DNA from: Deltaproteobacteria bacterium
Lineage (GTDB): Bacteria > Desulfobacterota > Desulfobacteria > Desulfobacterales > UBA11574
Length of the DNA: 6,831 bases
Assembly (NCBI GenBank): GCA_019313505.1
Contig: JAFDBA010000122.1
Coordinates: 1-6,831 of the forward strand
Direction of reading: 5' to 3'
A model generated the notes under the pieces. It had not been told where the DNA came from, searched no databases, and saw only the letters and a list, made by a program, of their open reading frames with translations. Of the stretch, positions 5,355 through 6,831 are shown one piece after another; within the stretch, counting starts at the first letter, position 1, and each line of letters opens with the position of its first letter. The position numbers and the translations under genes are program-made.

Positions 5355-6818
5355 TCATAACACATCTTGTTGATACATGATTTTGTCAGGGATGGTGGTA
5401 ATCGGCAGGATAACGGTAAAAATAGCGCCTGCGCCCTCCCTGCTGCTCACACTGATACGCCCTCCATGCTTGGCCACAATTCCCTGAGATACACTTAGGC
5501 CCAGACCCGTGCCCCTTCCTTTTCCCTTGGTTGTAAAGAATGGGTCAAAAATGGAACCTATGATGTGCTCCGGGATGCCTTCCCCTGTATCTATTACCTT
5601 AACCGCCACATAGTTAGGTTCATCGGCAGGAACTAGCAGGACCTGAATCTTTTTGCCCTTTGAAGATGCATCAACGGCGTTGAGAATGAGATTCAGGAAA
5701 ACCTGCTGGAGTTGTTGGCTGTCGCCATGGATCCGGGGAAGATTTTCAGTGGTCCGAAAGGTGATCTTGATGCCGGCAAGCTTTAACTGATTTGTGGCCA
5801 GGTCGACAGTATCGCGAAGCAACTTTTCTATGTCTAAGGACTCCACCTGAGAGCTGCTTTCCCGTGCAAAGTCAAGAAGGTTGCTGATAATCTTCTTGGA
5901 TCGATCCGCCTCATTGATCACGTCATTTATCATATCAAAATGCTCATCTTTATTTATGGTATCATAATCTTCTAAAAGCATATGGGCCGTGATGGTAATG
6001 TTGTTCAGAGGATTATTCAGCTCATGCGCAACTCCCGCGGTAAGGGTTCCGACGGCTCGCATCTTGTGTGATTGAACAATGGTCGCCTCATGCTCCTCCA
6101 ATTCCTGTATCATTTGGTTAATAGCAAGGGCAAGGTCGGTAAATTCGTCCCGGTAACGCCGTGTCGGTGTGATCGGCGTGAAATTTCCCGAGGCTATGCG
6201 CTGGGCATATATTGTGAAACGATTTATGTGACTCAAAAGCCGGCCTCCGAACAAATAGGCGACAAACGTGAGGAAAATGAGCAGGAATATGAGGGAGTAT
6301 ATATGCAGATTACGAGAAAGTGTAAGGAGACTTGTTAAAGATGCCCTCTCTTTTTTCATCAAATCCTGGGCAAAGGCAATCAGCTTCCGTCCGTATTTTC
6401 TTAATTTTACCTCAATTTCCTTTTTGGTTAAATGGAATTCCGGACTAAGCATGGTGCTTCGATCTGTTTTTATAAGGCGATCCAGGAGATTCTGGTAGTC
6501 ATTGATATTTGAAACAATGTTTGATATGATGCGTTCATGTTCATCTTTACCTAAGATCTTTTTGAGTTCATCCCTGTTGTGATCGAGGATATTTTTAGCA
6601 TGATAAATATTTTCCATGGCATCGTTCAGATTGGTTCCATAAAGGAAAAAATTCTTTTCAAAGCGCCGGGCCTGGGATATTTCCAAGGTAAAGTCGTTGG
6701 TTATTTCAAGGAAGCGCAGTTTTTTTTCCACCTGAGAATTGGTCATTATGAGCATCACTGCTGTTCCCAAAGCAATTAAAAAAACTAAAGAAAAGCATAA
6801 ATACATCAAAAACCGCAT
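5355..6818 (-). CDS. Membrane sensor histidine kinase (HAMP, HisKA, HATPase; NtrB-like core)
   Basis: At least 487 residues. Membrane segment 1 is at about 4-25 and segment 2 at about 172-193. They bracket a mostly helical periplasmic region (27-170) containing QARRFEKNFFLYG, which resembles helical-bundle sensor domains of chemoreceptors. A HAMP linker follows at about 194-245. The catalytic core shows the H-box AGVAHELNNPLNN with phosphoacceptor H265, N-box NLILNAVDAS (376-385), G1 DTGEG (410-414), F-box FDPFF (424-428) and G2 GTGLGL (436-441). It should autophosphorylate on H265 and pass the phosphate to a response regulator, but none is encoded next to its 3' end here; a partner may lie upstream, outside the window. 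The signal is unknown. The ATG at 6818 has no clear ribosome binding site, and the frame is open back to the window end (reading KHLS before M), so the true start may lie further upstream and the gene may be 5'-partial. Confidence 0.93.
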   Translation of the reverse strand: MRFLMYLCFSLVFLIALGTAVMLIMTNSQVEKKLRFLEITNDFTLEISQARRFEKNFFLYGTNLNDAMENIYHAKNILDHNRDELKKILGKDEHERIISNIVSNINDYQNLLDRLIKTDRSTMLSPEFHLTKKEIEVKLRKYGRKLIAFAQDLMKKERASLTSLLTLSRNLHIYSLIFLLIFLTFVAYLFGGRLLSHINRFTIYAQRIASGNFTPITPTRRYRDEFTDLALAINQMIQELEEHEATIVQSHKMRAVGTLTAGVAHELNNPLNNITITAHMLLEDYDTINKDEHFDMINDVINEADRSKKIISNLLDFARESSSQVESLDIEKLLRDTVDLATNQLKLAGIKITFRTTENLPRIHGDSQQLQQVFLNLILNAVDASSKGKKIQVLLVPADEPNYVAVKVIDTGEGIPEHIIGSIFDPFFTTKGKGRGTGLGLSVSQGIVAKHGGRISVSSREGAGAIFTVILPITTIPDKIMYQQDVL

Positions 6819-6831
6819 ACTCAGGTGTTTT

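Overview
The window looks like a stretch of bacterial chromosome from a Gram-negative organism. Gene content and style (type II citrate synthase, a COG0731-like radical SAM protein, a large membrane histidine kinase) suggest a delta-proteobacterial or Desulfobacterota background. That placement is inference; there is no rRNA or other marker gene here to fix it. Five of the six genes are on the minus strand. No tRNA, rRNA, CRISPR array or transposase is visible.

Layout: (1) 1-666, minus: the N-terminal 222 residues of a DUF1704/MATCAP-family putative zinc peptidase, cut by the window edge just after its HExxxH motif. (2) 654-1943, minus: complete citrate synthase gltA, whose end overlaps the start of the peptidase by 13 nt, so the two form an operon. 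(3) 1944-2169: divergent intergenic region with a plausible gltA promoter. (4) 2170-2964, plus: an unrecognised soluble 264-residue protein. (5) 2944-3891, minus: a radical SAM protein with a C-terminal winged helix, overlapping gene 4 tail to tail by 21 nt. (6) 3970-4998, minus: a 342-residue fusion of a winged helix, a GHKL ATPase and a STAS-like (DUF4325) domain. (7) 4999-5354: that gene's promoter and repeat array, then about 300 nt without a convincing gene. (8) 5355 to the right end, minus: a membrane sensor histidine kinase whose frame stays open to the window end.

The most interesting part is 3890-5060. The sequence GGTTGACAAT (minus-strand reading) occurs four times, as one pair before the fusion regulator and one pair across its stop codon, before the radical SAM gene. 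Both pairs have a 23-bp period, and both have a weaker third copy 11 bp further on. The upstream array contains a near-consensus promoter whose -10 box ends only 6 nt before the regulator's ATG, so the mRNA is probably leaderless. The simplest reading is a small regulon: an ATPase/STAS-like DNA-binding regulator controls itself and an adjacent radical SAM gene through a shared three-site operator. The regulator gene looks AT-rich beside its neighbours, so a recently acquired unit bounded by the repeats is also possible.
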